Source of the DNA: Tectiglobus sp965215755
GTDB taxonomy: Bacteria; Pseudomonadota; Alphaproteobacteria; Rhizobiales; Hyphomicrobiaceae
Reading direction: 5' to 3'
Length of the DNA: 64,000 nucleotides
Assembly (NCBI GenBank): GCA_965215755.1
Contig: OZ244119.1
Location: forward strand, 6,014,001 to 6,078,000
Positions within the stretch are counted from its first letter, which is position 1. Each line of letters starts with the position of its first letter. Below the pieces are notes generated by a model. That model was not told where the DNA came from. It ran no database searches and saw only the letters and a list, made by a program, of their open reading frames with translations. Below are positions 8,878-18,146 of this stretch, one piece after another. The position numbers were made by a program, and so were the translations under genes.

Positions 8878-9873
8878 CTACCTTGGTAATTCTCTCAGAA
8901 TCTTGGCGGCCTGATCCGCCAGTCTTTGCACGACTTCTCCCGCCTCTTCGACGCGGTCGATCAAACCGGCGCTTTGCCCGCACGGCAGAACGCCGTTTTT
9001 CGTGTCGCCTTCGATCCGGCCGCGGTGCGAGGCCGGCGCTCCAACTTCGTTCAGCTGCAGCGGATAGGGCTTGATCTCATTTTCACGTCCGACCCAACTC
9101 TCAGTGAATTCATTGCGGATCATGCGGTTGGTCTTGCCGGAATGCGCGCGCGTGACGACGGTGCCGTCCTCGTCGATATCGGTTATGCGGCGCTTGTAGT
9201 TCTCGTGGCCGCGCGCTTCGGCGGTGGCAATGAAGCGAGTGCCGAGCCACACTCCGACCGCGCCAAGGGCCAGTGCGGCAACGAGCCCGCGTCCATCCGC
9301 GAGCCCGCCAGCGGCAACGACCGGCACCTTCACCTTGTCAACGACGCGAGGCACCAACGAGACTGTGCCGATACGACCGACGTGGCCACCGCCTTCGTGA
9401 CCAGACGCAATGATTGCGTCTACACCTGATTGCTCGACTTTTATCGCCTGCCGAGCAGTGCCGACGAGTGACATGACTTTGACACTGTTTTGACGGGCCT
9501 GAGGCATGATCGCAGCTGGGTCTCCTAGCCCCGAGACAATGATCGGAACCTCTTCATCGAAAGTTACTTCGATGTGTTCGCGGACTTCGCGCTGATATGC
9601 CTCGATTGATTCACCGCCGCCCTCCACTTTGGCAAACAGGATGTCAACGCCGAATGGCTTGTCGGTCTGATCTTTGACTATTCTTATCTGTTCTCGCAGT
9701 TGGGTAGGGTCCATATACGCGGAACCGATGACCCCAAGCCCCCCGGCGTTCGAAACAGCCGCTGCAAGAGGACCATAGGCGACCTGATACATACCTGCCT
9801 GGCAAATGGGGTACTCAATGTTAAGTAACTTACAGAGTGGATTGTTCTCGAAGATTGAATGGATTTCAGACAT
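8878..9873 (-). CDS. NMO/2-nitropropane-dioxygenase-type flavoenzyme
   Basis: TIM-barrel FMN enzyme of the nitronate monooxygenase superfamily, 331 aa from the ATG at 9873 (MSEIHSIF). Visible features are the N-terminal IEYPICQAGMYQVAYGPLAA with AVSNAGGLGVIG, the phosphate-binding stretch IIASGHEGGGHVGRIG (about 160-175) and VPVVAAGGLADGRG. Family members in steroid degradation (IpdC type) act on ring-derived CoA esters rather than nitronates, and the setting among acyl-CoA genes favours such a role here; that is inference. It lies between the CoA-transferase and the flavin monooxygenase in one operon. Confidence 0.85.
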   Translation of the reverse strand: MSEIHSIFENNPLCKLLNIEYPICQAGMYQVAYGPLAAAVSNAGGLGVIGSAYMDPTQLREQIRIVKDQTDKPFGVDILFAKVEGGGESIEAYQREVREHIEVTFDEEVPIIVSGLGDPAAIMPQARQNSVKVMSLVGTARQAIKVEQSGVDAIIASGHEGGGHVGRIGTVSLVPRVVDKVKVPVVAAGGLADGRGLVAALALGAVGVWLGTRFIATAEARGHENYKRRITDIDEDGTVVTRAHSGKTNRMIRNEFTESWVGRENEIKPYPLQLNEVGAPASHRGRIEGDTKNGVLPCGQSAGLIDRVEEAGEVVQRLADQAAKILRELPR

Positions 9874-9942
9874 TCCAGGTCTCCAATTTCGCGCTCGAAC
9901 TCTGGTCACGCAGAAAGAATTCGAATGGCTCTACCTCAATTG

Positions 9943-11142
9943 CTAGGTGCGTTTCAGCCCGTTGATCTCATACTCATTCGTTCGGATATCTCCCAACGCT
10001 TCCGCAGTATGTTCTCCGAGCGATGGCGGATAGCGTGACAATCCGCCGGGATTCTTCGAGAAACTGATTGGAAAACTGAGATTTGTATATTCGCCACCGT
10101 CAGGATGGATGTAGCGTTGAAAGAACTGGCTCTCGCGCAGGTACTCGTACGAAACCAGATCTGCCAGGCTGTTCATTGGAGCGTTTGGAACGTCGGCTTC
10201 GTCCAGCCGCTCTGTCCACTCGCGCAACGTCCGATTGCGAATTGCCTCTCGAAGAATGGCGTAGAGTTCGTTAACGTTTGTGCTTCGGCCGTCCATGTCG
10301 ACAAAGCGTGGATCGCCTATGAGGTCATCACGGTTCGCGGCTGCAAACAGGCGGTTCCATTGGTCAGTTGTGACAGCCATTATGCAGATGTAACCGTCCG
10401 ACGTTTCCAAGGGGCGGCGGTCAGGGCTGAACATTCTCGGGTAGCCGGCGTCTTCGGGGCGGTCCGAGTAGGTCGCTTCCCACATGTGATCGGCAAGATT
10501 GAACGAAACCATCGTTTCGAACATCGGCACATGGACGACTTGTCCGCCGGCGCCGCGTTCGCGCGCCAGCAGCGCCGCGTTGATTGCAGAGGACAGATAA
10601 ACACCGCAAAGCTTGTCGGCGATCGCATATGGAACGTATGCGGGTTCGCCACTGGCGCGTGCGATCAAACCGGACAGACCACTCTCGCCTTGAATGATGT
10701 CGTCGAATGCCGGTCGGTCCCGCTTTGGCCCATCAGCCCGGTACCCTGTCGCGTAGGCGTAAATGATGTTGGGATTGCGCTTTAGGACAGGGTCAGGTCC
10801 GATCCCCAATCTTTCCGCAGCCATTGATCGCATGTTGTGCACGAGTACGTCGGCAGAATCTATCAATCTCAGCAGGGCATCGATGTCTGCCGGCTTTTTC
10901 AGATCAAGAACAACGCTTCGTTTGTTACGATTGAGATTGAGAAAGTGGGAAGCCATGTTGGGATTGCGTCGTGGTCCGAACGAACGCATCGGATCGCCCG
11001 CAGGTGGCTCGATCTTGATCACGTCGGCCCCCATGTCACCAAGCATTTGGGTTGCCAGCGGGCCGAGGACATTAATTGTCAGGTCGATGACACGAATGCC
11101 GGAGAGGGGACCGGGTCGGTCGGGAACCGCAGCATTGCTCAT
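9943..11142 (-). CDS. CaiB/BaiF family (class III) CoA-transferase
   Basis: The start is the ATG at 11142 (MSNAAVPDRPGPLSG), overlapping the stop of the MaoC gene by four bases (ATGA), which implies translational coupling; the frame stays open further upstream only because it overlaps MaoC. The 399-residue product has the family N-terminus GIRVIDLT, the CoA-site region MLGDMGADVIKIEPPAGDPMR, NLNRNKRSVVLDLK, and the catalytic aspartate in FDDIIQGESG. Family III enzymes move CoA between an acyl-CoA and a free acid, so this gene probably activates the acid substrate or an intermediate of the pathway. Confidence 0.92.
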   Translation of the reverse strand: MSNAAVPDRPGPLSGIRVIDLTINVLGPLATQMLGDMGADVIKIEPPAGDPMRSFGPRRNPNMASHFLNLNRNKRSVVLDLKKPADIDALLRLIDSADVLVHNMRSMAAERLGIGPDPVLKRNPNIIYAYATGYRADGPKRDRPAFDDIIQGESGLSGLIARASGEPAYVPYAIADKLCGVYLSSAINAALLARERGAGGQVVHVPMFETMVSFNLADHMWEATYSDRPEDAGYPRMFSPDRRPLETSDGYICIMAVTTDQWNRLFAAANRDDLIGDPRFVDMDGRSTNVNELYAILREAIRNRTLREWTERLDEADVPNAPMNSLADLVSYEYLRESQFFQRYIHPDGGEYTNLSFPISFSKNPGGLSRYPPSLGEHTAEALGDIRTNEYEINGLKRT

Positions 11143-11612
11143 GATTGTCCGCTCGCTTTGCGGCACTTGATCATGCGTAGCGGGGTGTATTCGATTGCCA
11201 AGGTCCCATCTTGCTTGACGATGCGATTTCTCGTCCGCACGAGCCCGCGCCCCGGTCGGCTCTTGCTCAACCGGGCTTCGATCACTTCGCATTCGACGTG
11301 GATGGTATCGCCGGCAAACACGGGGTTCTTGATTTCCAAGTTCATCCCAAGGAATGCAAATCCCGTATGCTGCATTGTCGACTGAACGAGAAGCCCCTCC
11401 GCCAAACAATAGGCAAGCGCCCCTGGTGCAACTCTTCCTTTGATGTCCGATTCGGTTTCTAGAAAGTCCAGGTCAGTGAACAAGACTTCTAGCATGCCGG
11501 TAGTGCTCACAAAGTTCACGATGTCAGTTTCCGTGACGGTTCTACCGATCGTTTTGAATTTTCTGCCTAGCTCCAGGTCTTCGAAAAAGAAACCCAATCC
11601 CACGGTTTCCAT
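11139..11612 (-). CDS. MaoC-like hotdog protein
   Basis: A 157-residue single hotdog domain with MaoC organisation (FFFEDLELGRKFKTIGRTVTETDIVNFVSTTG, then PGALAYCLAEGLLVQST, then KNPVFAGDTIHVECEV). The ribosome-binding site AAAGGA is well placed before 11612. Canonical (R)-hydratases carry an Asp-x4-His dyad in a NPLH motif after the first helix; here that stretch reads GMLEVLFTDLDFLE with no His. It may therefore be a degenerate hydratase, a partner subunit or a thioester-binding protein. It is coupled to the CoA-transferase gene. Confidence 0.8.
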   Translation of the reverse strand: METVGLGFFFEDLELGRKFKTIGRTVTETDIVNFVSTTGMLEVLFTDLDFLETESDIKGRVAPGALAYCLAEGLLVQSTMQHTGFAFLGMNLEIKNPVFAGDTIHVECEVIEARLSKSRPGRGLVRTRNRIVKQDGTLAIEYTPLRMIKCRKASGQS

Positions 11613-11642
11613 ATGCTGGTCCTTTCTTTAAGTCGCAAGTAA

Positions 11643-12788
11643 TTAGTCGGAGATGATGTTTCGCGAAATGATGTTTCTCTGAATTTGATTTGTCCCTTCA
11701 ATAATCTGAAGGACTTTTGCATCGCGAAAGTACCTGTTTATTGGGTACTCATTCGAAATCCCTGAGGCCCCGAACAATTGAACGGCGTCAGTCGCCACTT
11801 TCATTGCAGTATCGCTTGAGTGGCACTTGGCAATAGCGGCAAGCGAAGCAAGTTCATTCCCCGTAACTCCGTTATCAACTGCCCGGGCTGCGCTGTAGAC
11901 GAGATTGCGTGACGCCTCGATCTGGATTGCCATATCGGCGATCATCCAGCGCACACCCTGGTAATCTGCAACGCATTGACCGAAGGCCTGCCTGTCTTTG
12001 ACGAACGCAACGGCTAGGTCCATCGCTCCCTGGGCGAGGCCGACGCCCCGAGCACCGATCAGCGGACGCGATGCGTTCAGGGCTTCCATGACGATTTTGA
12101 AGCCCTGCCCCTCCTGGCCAAGACGCTGATCTTCAGTGACGAATACGTCCTCGAAGAAAATGGCATGCGATGGCACGCCCCGCGCGCCCAGCTTTTCTTC
12201 CTTCTTTCCCACAGTGAAGCCGGGCGTATCGCGTTCGACGATAAAGAAGTTGATGCTGCCGGCCCTGTCATCGGTGCCTGTCTTGACCGCAACGACGAAA
12301 AAATCCGCCAGTGATGCGTTGGTGCACCAGATCTTACCGCCGTTGATACGGTAGCCGCCGTCACAACGCTCTGCGCGAGTTTGAATGCGCGCGACATCGG
12401 AACCACTTTGCGGTTCCGTCAGTGAAAATGCAGCTCGCATATCCCCGCTTGCAAGTGCAGGAAGATAGCGCCTTTTCTGCTCTTCGCTGCCGCCCACCAA
12501 CAAGGCTCCGAACGGCACCCACTGTACAATGAGCAGATAGGCAGTGTTGTAGCAGATCCGCCCTAGCTCTTCGAGTGCAACACAACCCGATACCAGGCTG
12601 CCGGTGCCGCCATACTCGGCCGGAAAAGGAAGTGTGAACAACCCGAGTTCCTTGAGCAGGTCGAACATGTCCTGCGGATAGTCACCAGTTGCATCGATCT
12701 CGGCGGCCCGTGGGGCCACGCGCTCCGCTGCAACGCGGCGCACGAGATCTTGGATGTGCCTTTGTTCTTCGTTGAACTCAATCAGCAT
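11643..12788 (-). CDS. Acyl-CoA dehydrogenase
   Basis: Start chosen at the ATG 12788 (MLIEFNEEQRHIQ), which has an AAAGG ribosome-binding site 8 bases upstream; an in-frame TTG exists at 12803. The 381-residue protein shows the short-chain acyl-CoA dehydrogenase layout: N-terminal helical domain, FSLTEPQSGSD and IWCTNASLAD flavin/substrate strands, and a C-terminal helix bundle with LFGASGISNEYPINRYFRD. The catalytic glutamate motif IIEGTNQIQR is present near the C-terminus. It introduces an alpha-beta double bond into an acyl-CoA, passing electrons to ETF. It lies between the MFS exporter and MaoC in the long operon. Confidence 0.92.
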   Translation of the reverse strand: MLIEFNEEQRHIQDLVRRVAAERVAPRAAEIDATGDYPQDMFDLLKELGLFTLPFPAEYGGTGSLVSGCVALEELGRICYNTAYLLIVQWVPFGALLVGGSEEQKRRYLPALASGDMRAAFSLTEPQSGSDVARIQTRAERCDGGYRINGGKIWCTNASLADFFVVAVKTGTDDRAGSINFFIVERDTPGFTVGKKEEKLGARGVPSHAIFFEDVFVTEDQRLGQEGQGFKIVMEALNASRPLIGARGVGLAQGAMDLAVAFVKDRQAFGQCVADYQGVRWMIADMAIQIEASRNLVYSAARAVDNGVTGNELASLAAIAKCHSSDTAMKVATDAVQLFGASGISNEYPINRYFRDAKVLQIIEGTNQIQRNIISRNIISD

Positions 12789-12868
12789 TTGCGTGCCTTT
12801 CAAATTGGAGCATGTTGCTGGAACCGCACGAGGCGGTGTTGTTGGTTGCGGTCAATGCGTCCATGCCA

Positions 12869-14386
12869 TCAACTTGCCTCTCTGGAGTGCGCGAGCAGAA
12901 GGATGAGTGGAAGGGCGAGAAATGCGGCCCAAGCAGTTAAGTGAAACACGTTGAGGTAGCCGACCAATTGAGCTTGCTCGGTGATGACCTTGTTCAAATA
13001 AGCAAGTGCATTTGTTGTGCTTCCACCAAATGCGCCGGCCAGTGGCAGATCTCGGAAGTCAGGATTGAATCTCGAAACATGCTCGACTAATTCTGTACGG
13101 CTTACACCTGTTGTCCGCGTGACGATGAAGACAGCAACGGAAATACCAATGCCGCTCCCGGCGCTTCGAACCAGGTTCCACATTGATGCCGCTTCGGTTC
13201 TGTATTTCGGATCCAGCGTCGCGAAGGTCACCACACCAAGCGGGACGACGATCGAACCGGCGCCAATGCCTTGCAGGACGCCGGTCCAAATCACGTCGAA
13301 CGCCTCAACTTCGAGGTTCCAGCTAGCCATGTACCAACTGGGCAACCCGGTTGCCGCAAAGCCGAAAATCAAAATCAAACGAGGATCAACTCGGTCTCCG
13401 ATGCGCCCCAGGATCATCATCGCCACCATCAGGCCAACGCCTCTGGGAGATAGCAGTATGCCGACGGTGGTCACCGGATAGCCTTGCAGATCAGAGAGGA
13501 ATGGGGGCAACAGGATCATCGGCGGCAAGGTCAACATGCCGTACAGGAACGCGAACAGCAGCCCGAGACCATAGTTACGATCAGCTAGGAGCCTCAGGTT
13601 CACGATCGGCGATCTGTGCGTTAGGCTGTGGACCACAAACACATAAAGTCCAAGCAGACAGATGCCCGCTTCCACTTGGATTTCTAGCGACTCGAACCAG
13701 TCTTGACGTTCGCCGCGATCGAGCATGAGCTGAAACGATCCAACGGCCAAGGCGAGGGTGAAAAACCCTAGCCAGTCGAAGCTCGATTTGGCGCTGTCGG
13801 CGTCGTCCCGCGGCAGGAAAAGAATTCCACCTGTAAGGGCTAAGATACCAATTGGTATGTTGACGTAGAAGACCCAGCGCCAGGAGTAGAGATCGGTTAG
13901 ATAACCGCCGATTGTTGGGCCTATTACCGGCCCGAGTATGACTCCCAACCCCCAGAGCGCTGTGGCCTTTGCATGTTGCTCCTTGGGATAGGTATCAAGC
14001 AGCATGGCCTGCGAGATCGGAATCAGAAAAGCACCGAAGCTACCTTGGCCCGCCCGAAACAAGATCTCAGCTTGTAAGGAATTCGCGGCGCCACAGAGAA
14101 ATGAGAACACCGTGAATCCACCGATCGCAATCAGAAAGAGCAGCTTGCGACCGATCTTTGCGCTCAACCAGCCGGTAGTTGGCAGCGTAATGGCGCTAAC
14201 GACGATGTAGGAAGTCATTACCCAAGCGATCTGGTCCTGGGTGGCTGAGAACGTTCCCTGCATATGAGGCAGTGCGACAGCGGCAATTGTCCAGTCGATC
14301 GAATAGATCATGCTGGCAAGGATTGCGGTGGCTGTCACCAAGCCGCGCCGGACAGTCGGTGCAGCGGCCTCCATATCGACATTCAC
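12869..14386 (-). CDS. MFS drug:H+ antiporter, DHA2/EmrB family, 14 TM
   Basis: A 505-residue polytopic inner-membrane protein with the DHA2 hallmarks: motif A region GWLSAKIGRKLLFL, motif C GVILGPVIGPTIGGYL, YSWRWVFYVNIPIG after TM6, and enough hydrophobic stretches for about 14 helices. Family members export hydrophobic toxicants by proton antiport. Inside a catabolic operon it may expel toxic substrate or intermediates, or less likely import the substrate. No adjoining HlyD-type adaptor is present, unlike EmrAB. Confidence 0.9.
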   Translation of the reverse strand: MNVDMEAAAPTVRRGLVTATAILASMIYSIDWTIAAVALPHMQGTFSATQDQIAWVMTSYIVVSAITLPTTGWLSAKIGRKLLFLIAIGGFTVFSFLCGAANSLQAEILFRAGQGSFGAFLIPISQAMLLDTYPKEQHAKATALWGLGVILGPVIGPTIGGYLTDLYSWRWVFYVNIPIGILALTGGILFLPRDDADSAKSSFDWLGFFTLALAVGSFQLMLDRGERQDWFESLEIQVEAGICLLGLYVFVVHSLTHRSPIVNLRLLADRNYGLGLLFAFLYGMLTLPPMILLPPFLSDLQGYPVTTVGILLSPRGVGLMVAMMILGRIGDRVDPRLILIFGFAATGLPSWYMASWNLEVEAFDVIWTGVLQGIGAGSIVVPLGVVTFATLDPKYRTEAASMWNLVRSAGSGIGISVAVFIVTRTTGVSRTELVEHVSRFNPDFRDLPLAGAFGGSTTNALAYLNKVITEQAQLVGYLNVFHLTAWAAFLALPLILLLAHSREAS

Positions 14387-14483
14387 TGTCTTCCAGCCCT
14401 ATCTCTCCATACTCGCAATCTCCAGGTCAGGTCATCGGTGCGATTTCCACTCCCAGTCCAAGGCATGTTAACTTCTCCAGTGA

Positions 14484-15710
14484 TCAGCCGCGGATCGAGA
14501 AAGAGATTGGCAACGATTTCAACCCGCGAGTGATTAGCTCATCGCGCCATTCAACGTTTGGCTCAACCAGTTGGAAGTCTGTAAACCTCTCCAGTAGCAT
14601 TCCGAATGCTACACGTCCTTCTAGTCTGGCAAGTGGGGCCCCGAGGCAGGTGTGTATTCCCATACCAAAGGCCATGTGTTTCTGATCCGACCGGCATACA
14701 TCCAGGTCTTCCGAATTTTCGAAAACCGCGGAATCGTGGCTGGCGGAATTTAGTGCAAGGAAAATGCGCTCACCCTCATTGATCCGCTGCCCACCGAGTT
14801 CCATCGGCTCCACTGCGAGACGGACAACGACGGCGGCGGGCCCTTCAATCCGAAGAAACTCCTCAACGGCGGTGTCGATGAGCGAGGGATCGCTTTGCAG
14901 CAACTGCAACTGTTCCGGATAGCGCAGTAGGCTCAGCATGCCGTTGGCGATGAGGTTGGTCGTTGTCTCGTGGCCGGCAAAGAGCAGCAGAACCAATGTT
15001 GAAACAATCTCATCATCAGTGAGGGGTTCGTCGACACCGGGGCTTTCGATCATGCGGCTCACAAGGTTGTCGTGCGGATTGCGGCGCTCCTTCGTCACGA
15101 GTTCCTGGTAGAATTCGACACATTCGACGAGTGCTCTATATGATCGATCGTATTTGTCCGGTGTGCTGCGCCCCTGCAAGACGAACTTGCCGATATCATC
15201 GGCCCAGTATTTTAGGCGCTCGGCCTCACTCGCGGGAACGCCGCACAATTCCCCGACGACGATCGCAGGCATTGGGAATGCATAGTCCCACACGAGGTCG
15301 ACACGCCCTTCCCTGGACTGCTTTCTAGCAAGTTCTTCAAGCAGTTGGTGTGAGATTGCCTCCACTCTAGGGCGCAGTTTCTCGATCTCTTGCGGCAAGA
15401 ATGCGCCCTGCATGACCGTGCGCAGGCGCGTGTGATCAGGCTGGTCCTTGAAGACCATCCAACCGCCGATAATCTTCGTCAAGAACGCAATTTTCTCCTG
15501 CAGGTCACCATGGCCCCGTGCAGCAAACCCGTGCATCTTCTCGACGCTAAGGTTGCGATCCATCAACGCACTGCGGACATCCTGGTAACGCGTCGCCAGC
15601 CAGCCCTTCAAAGACTCGTTCCAGTGGACGGGAGTTTCTTCACGCATCTGCGCAAAGATCGGGTAGGGCCGCTGGATCGCTTCCGGTATCGTCATGTCGG
15701 AGTCTGGCAA
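14484..15710 (-). CDS. Cytochrome P450 (bacterial class I type)
   Basis: A 408-residue soluble P450. Visible landmarks are the I-helix oxygen-activation motif LLLFAGHETTTN, the ExxR motif EFLR, and the heme ligand loop FGMGIHTCLGAPLAR with the cysteine thiolate. The start is a TTG at 15710, favoured by the ribosome-binding site AAGGAG seven bases upstream; an ATG lies five codons later. It should need a ferredoxin and reductase, and the only ferredoxin gene nearby is at 26299-26511. Its position behind the Rieske oxygenase suggests consecutive hydroxylation of one substrate. Confidence 0.92.
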   Translation of the reverse strand: MPDSDMTIPEAIQRPYPIFAQMREETPVHWNESLKGWLATRYQDVRSALMDRNLSVEKMHGFAARGHGDLQEKIAFLTKIIGGWMVFKDQPDHTRLRTVMQGAFLPQEIEKLRPRVEAISHQLLEELARKQSREGRVDLVWDYAFPMPAIVVGELCGVPASEAERLKYWADDIGKFVLQGRSTPDKYDRSYRALVECVEFYQELVTKERRNPHDNLVSRMIESPGVDEPLTDDEIVSTLVLLLFAGHETTTNLIANGMLSLLRYPEQLQLLQSDPSLIDTAVEEFLRIEGPAAVVVRLAVEPMELGGQRINEGERIFLALNSASHDSAVFENSEDLDVCRSDQKHMAFGMGIHTCLGAPLARLEGRVAFGMLLERFTDFQLVEPNVEWRDELITRGLKSLPISFSIRG

Positions 15711-15778
15711 GTTTTTCTCCTTGTCTGGAGCCGGCCGTCGCCAAGGTGCTACAGAAGCACGGCGTTTCCCGGCTGACG

Positions 15779-16942
15779 TTATTGCTCTAGAGCCAGTGCA
15801 GATTTGATCTCTTTGTGAAAGTGTTGCAGAGCAGGTTCGTTGCGGCCGAAGTGAATGGAGTTTTGCGCAGGTGAATGGAAACCCACCTGAATGCCTTCCG
15901 CCAATGGGAAGTCCTCATCTTCGACCGTCGCCATGAGCAGATCGAAGTTCTTGTTCCAGTACTTTCTAGCCTTTTCGGTTGACGCTGCTTCCGGCGTGTA
16001 GAACGAGACCCGCATTTTCGATTTGTTGGGGTTGCCTGCGTCCGGGTACGAATGCCAGATTTCGATATGATCGCCTTGGACAATGAAGGTCGTGCTCGGA
16101 AACAGAACGTAAATGACGGCGGTTAGCGGAATGATGTTCCATTCCTGCTGAGGGGTGGTTCGAAGCTGGTCGATCGTTCTGCGTGCTGCAATCATTCGAA
16201 GATTGCGACCATAGCCGTCGAAAGTTCCGATATTGCTGTGAAGGATCGGATAGATTGTATTGGAGTGCAGATACTGTAGGTGATAAGTTTCCAGGAATGT
16301 ATCGATGACCATTTTCCAGTTGATATCTCTCTCGAGTATCCGCGTTTCGTAATGGTGGTAACTTTCAAGATTGTAGGCGCTGAGTTCGCTTGCCAGCCCG
16401 CCGAGAAGAGCATCCGGATCGATGGTCTCCCCGTCTGGTGTCGGAGTGACCCAAATCAGACCGTATTTCTCAGCGACAGGGAGTTGTCTTAGGCCGAGGC
16501 CTTCTTTCTTCAAATCGCAGAATGAGTGATCGTCCGGTCTCCCCCGCATGCGTCCATCCAGTTCATAGGTCCAGGCGTGATAGGGACACGTAAAGAGATT
16601 CAGATTTCCACAACCCTCGGCAAGCCGGGCACCACGATGCCGGCAGACATTGAGAAAGGCCTTTAATGTACCATCCTTCTGCCGAACAACGAGGATTGGC
16701 CGACCCGTGAGGTCGTGCGTGATGTAGTCGCCCGGTTTGTCAATCAGGCAACTCATGCCGATGATAATCGGGCCCTCCACGAAGAAGGTTCGACGTTCGA
16801 GAACAGCCTGCTGCGGACACGTGTAATCACTGACATTGTGTGCATAGACACTAGGCGCCATTGCCGTGGTGCTAGTGTCGATGAATCGCAGGAGTTTTTT
16901 GCCCTGACGGATTTGTTCTTCGTGTCTCATACCATCACTCAC
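15779..16942 (-). CDS. Rieske non-heme iron oxygenase, alpha-type subunit
   Basis: The N-terminal Rieske domain has the [2Fe-2S] ligand pattern C-x-H-x16-C-x2-H (CRHRGARL ... TCPYHAWTY, about residues 98-120). The catalytic domain has the mononuclear-iron motif TFLETYHLQYLH with two histidines (about 215-223). No small beta subunit, ferredoxin or reductase is adjacent, so it resembles single-component-type monooxygenases (KshA or demethylase-like) rather than two-subunit dioxygenases. Start GTG 16942 or ATG 16930; neither has a strong ribosome-binding site. It acts in the cytoplasm with O2 and reduced ferredoxin; the substrate is probably alicyclic. Confidence 0.9.
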   Translation of the reverse strand: MSDGMRHEEQIRQGKKLLRFIDTSTTAMAPSVYAHNVSDYTCPQQAVLERRTFFVEGPIIIGMSCLIDKPGDYITHDLTGRPILVVRQKDGTLKAFLNVCRHRGARLAEGCGNLNLFTCPYHAWTYELDGRMRGRPDDHSFCDLKKEGLGLRQLPVAEKYGLIWVTPTPDGETIDPDALLGGLASELSAYNLESYHHYETRILERDINWKMVIDTFLETYHLQYLHSNTIYPILHSNIGTFDGYGRNLRMIAARRTIDQLRTTPQQEWNIIPLTAVIYVLFPSTTFIVQGDHIEIWHSYPDAGNPNKSKMRVSFYTPEAASTEKARKYWNKNFDLLMATVEDEDFPLAEGIQVGFHSPAQNSIHFGRNEPALQHFHKEIKSALALEQ

Positions 16943-17045
16943 TGTTCGAATTGCGCTGGCAGCCTGAGAACAGCGCGGTGTTGTTGTTAGCTACTCCACT
17001 CGAATTGAGCGCTCGCCATCGGCTAACGCTCCTGTGTGGACGAAT

Positions 17046-18143
17046 TCAATTGGCGTCAGTCCAACCCTGCACGATCGCGGCCTCGTGCCGACAATGCTCA
17101 GGTGCTCCTAGGAGTTGTCTGTTGAGAGCTATGCGTTTCAGCCAGTAGTGCAGGCCCAGGAGATCAGTGAACCCCATACCACCATGCACTTCGGTCGATA
17201 GCCTTGCGATCTCGCGCCCGACATCGCCGAGGTGCGCCTTGGCCTGGAGCGCCGATACCCGCGCTTCGTCTGACAAGGCGTCTTGCGCATAGGCTGCAAA
17301 CCAAACGAGCGAACGACACGGTTCCAGATCGGTGACCATATCGGCAAGCGTGTGCTTGACGCCCTGGAACGAGCCGATCACACGGTCGAACTGAACACGC
17401 TCCTTGGCGTATTGCACTGCCTTGTCAAACATCGACTGCGCTGCCCCGAGAGTGTCTGCTGCTAACAGGACCCGGCCCGCATCCAGAACCGCTGTACGGG
17501 AGGCCTGCGCGTCGTTTGCGGCATCAAGCAACAACACTTCAGTGCTATCGAACATGAGGTCGGTCAAGGGACGGGTTCTGTCGAGGTTTCTCTTCACCTT
17601 GGTTGACAGGCCCTGCGCATCAGTCTCCGCGAGAACTGCCTGGCCATCTGAGAGATAGATGATAAAATGCGTGGCAGCACCACCGTCGATCGCGTCGGCA
17701 ACCTGGCCGGTGAGGCGCTGCCCATTTAACTCGACCTGCGAGTGTCCAACCTGCCCGCTACCCCCTGCAAACGCGACGCCGATGCGTATCTCGCCATTTG
17801 CTAGCCGCGGGAACCAATCGCGCTGTTGCACACTGTCTGCGCTGTTGCGCAGTGCCAACGGAGCCAGGGCCAAACTTCCGATGAAAGGCGAGACTGCCGC
17901 ATGGTATCCAAAGCACTCTGCCACGACAGCTGCGTCTAGTACGCCCAGTCCTGCGCCACCATACTCCTCCGGTACCAACAGGCCACAGACGCCCTGTTGC
18001 ATCAGGCCTTTCCAGAGCGTCTCATCGAACCCGTTACCTGATTTGGCGTTGAGGCGGATATTTTCGATGGGAAGGTTTTGCGCCAGGAAGCCATCCAGTG
18101 AATTGGCGAGCAACATTTGCTCTTCGCTTAATCCAAACTCCAT
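17046..18143 (-). CDS. Acyl-CoA dehydrogenase subunit (FadE/ChsE-like), 365 aa
   Basis: A short acyl-CoA dehydrogenase with the N-terminal domain (LSEEQMLLANSLDGFLAQ, LVPEEYGGAGLGVLDA) and a helix bundle containing AKERVQFDRVIGSFQGVKHTLAD and STEVHGGMGFTDLLGLHYWLKR. It starts 3 bases after the stop of the 406-aa dehydrogenase. The canonical EGT catalytic motif near the C-terminus is absent. Known parallel: steroid side-chain enzymes (ChsE1/ChsE2, Scd4A/B) are alpha2beta2 tetramers made from two such adjacent genes of about 400 and 360-380 residues. I infer the same arrangement here. Confidence 0.88.
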   Translation of the reverse strand: MEFGLSEEQMLLANSLDGFLAQNLPIENIRLNAKSGNGFDETLWKGLMQQGVCGLLVPEEYGGAGLGVLDAAVVAECFGYHAAVSPFIGSLALAPLALRNSADSVQQRDWFPRLANGEIRIGVAFAGGSGQVGHSQVELNGQRLTGQVADAIDGGAATHFIIYLSDGQAVLAETDAQGLSTKVKRNLDRTRPLTDLMFDSTEVLLLDAANDAQASRTAVLDAGRVLLAADTLGAAQSMFDKAVQYAKERVQFDRVIGSFQGVKHTLADMVTDLEPCRSLVWFAAYAQDALSDEARVSALQAKAHLGDVGREIARLSTEVHGGMGFTDLLGLHYWLKRIALNRQLLGAPEHCRHEAAIVQGWTDAN

Positions 18144-18146
18144 GGC

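Noticed and set aside
9943..11409. Longer form of the CoA-transferase starting at 11409
   Set aside because: The extra 89 residues overlap the MaoC gene on the same strand and are low-complexity and arginine-rich; the ATG at 11142 is coupled to the MaoC stop and begins the conserved family sequence.
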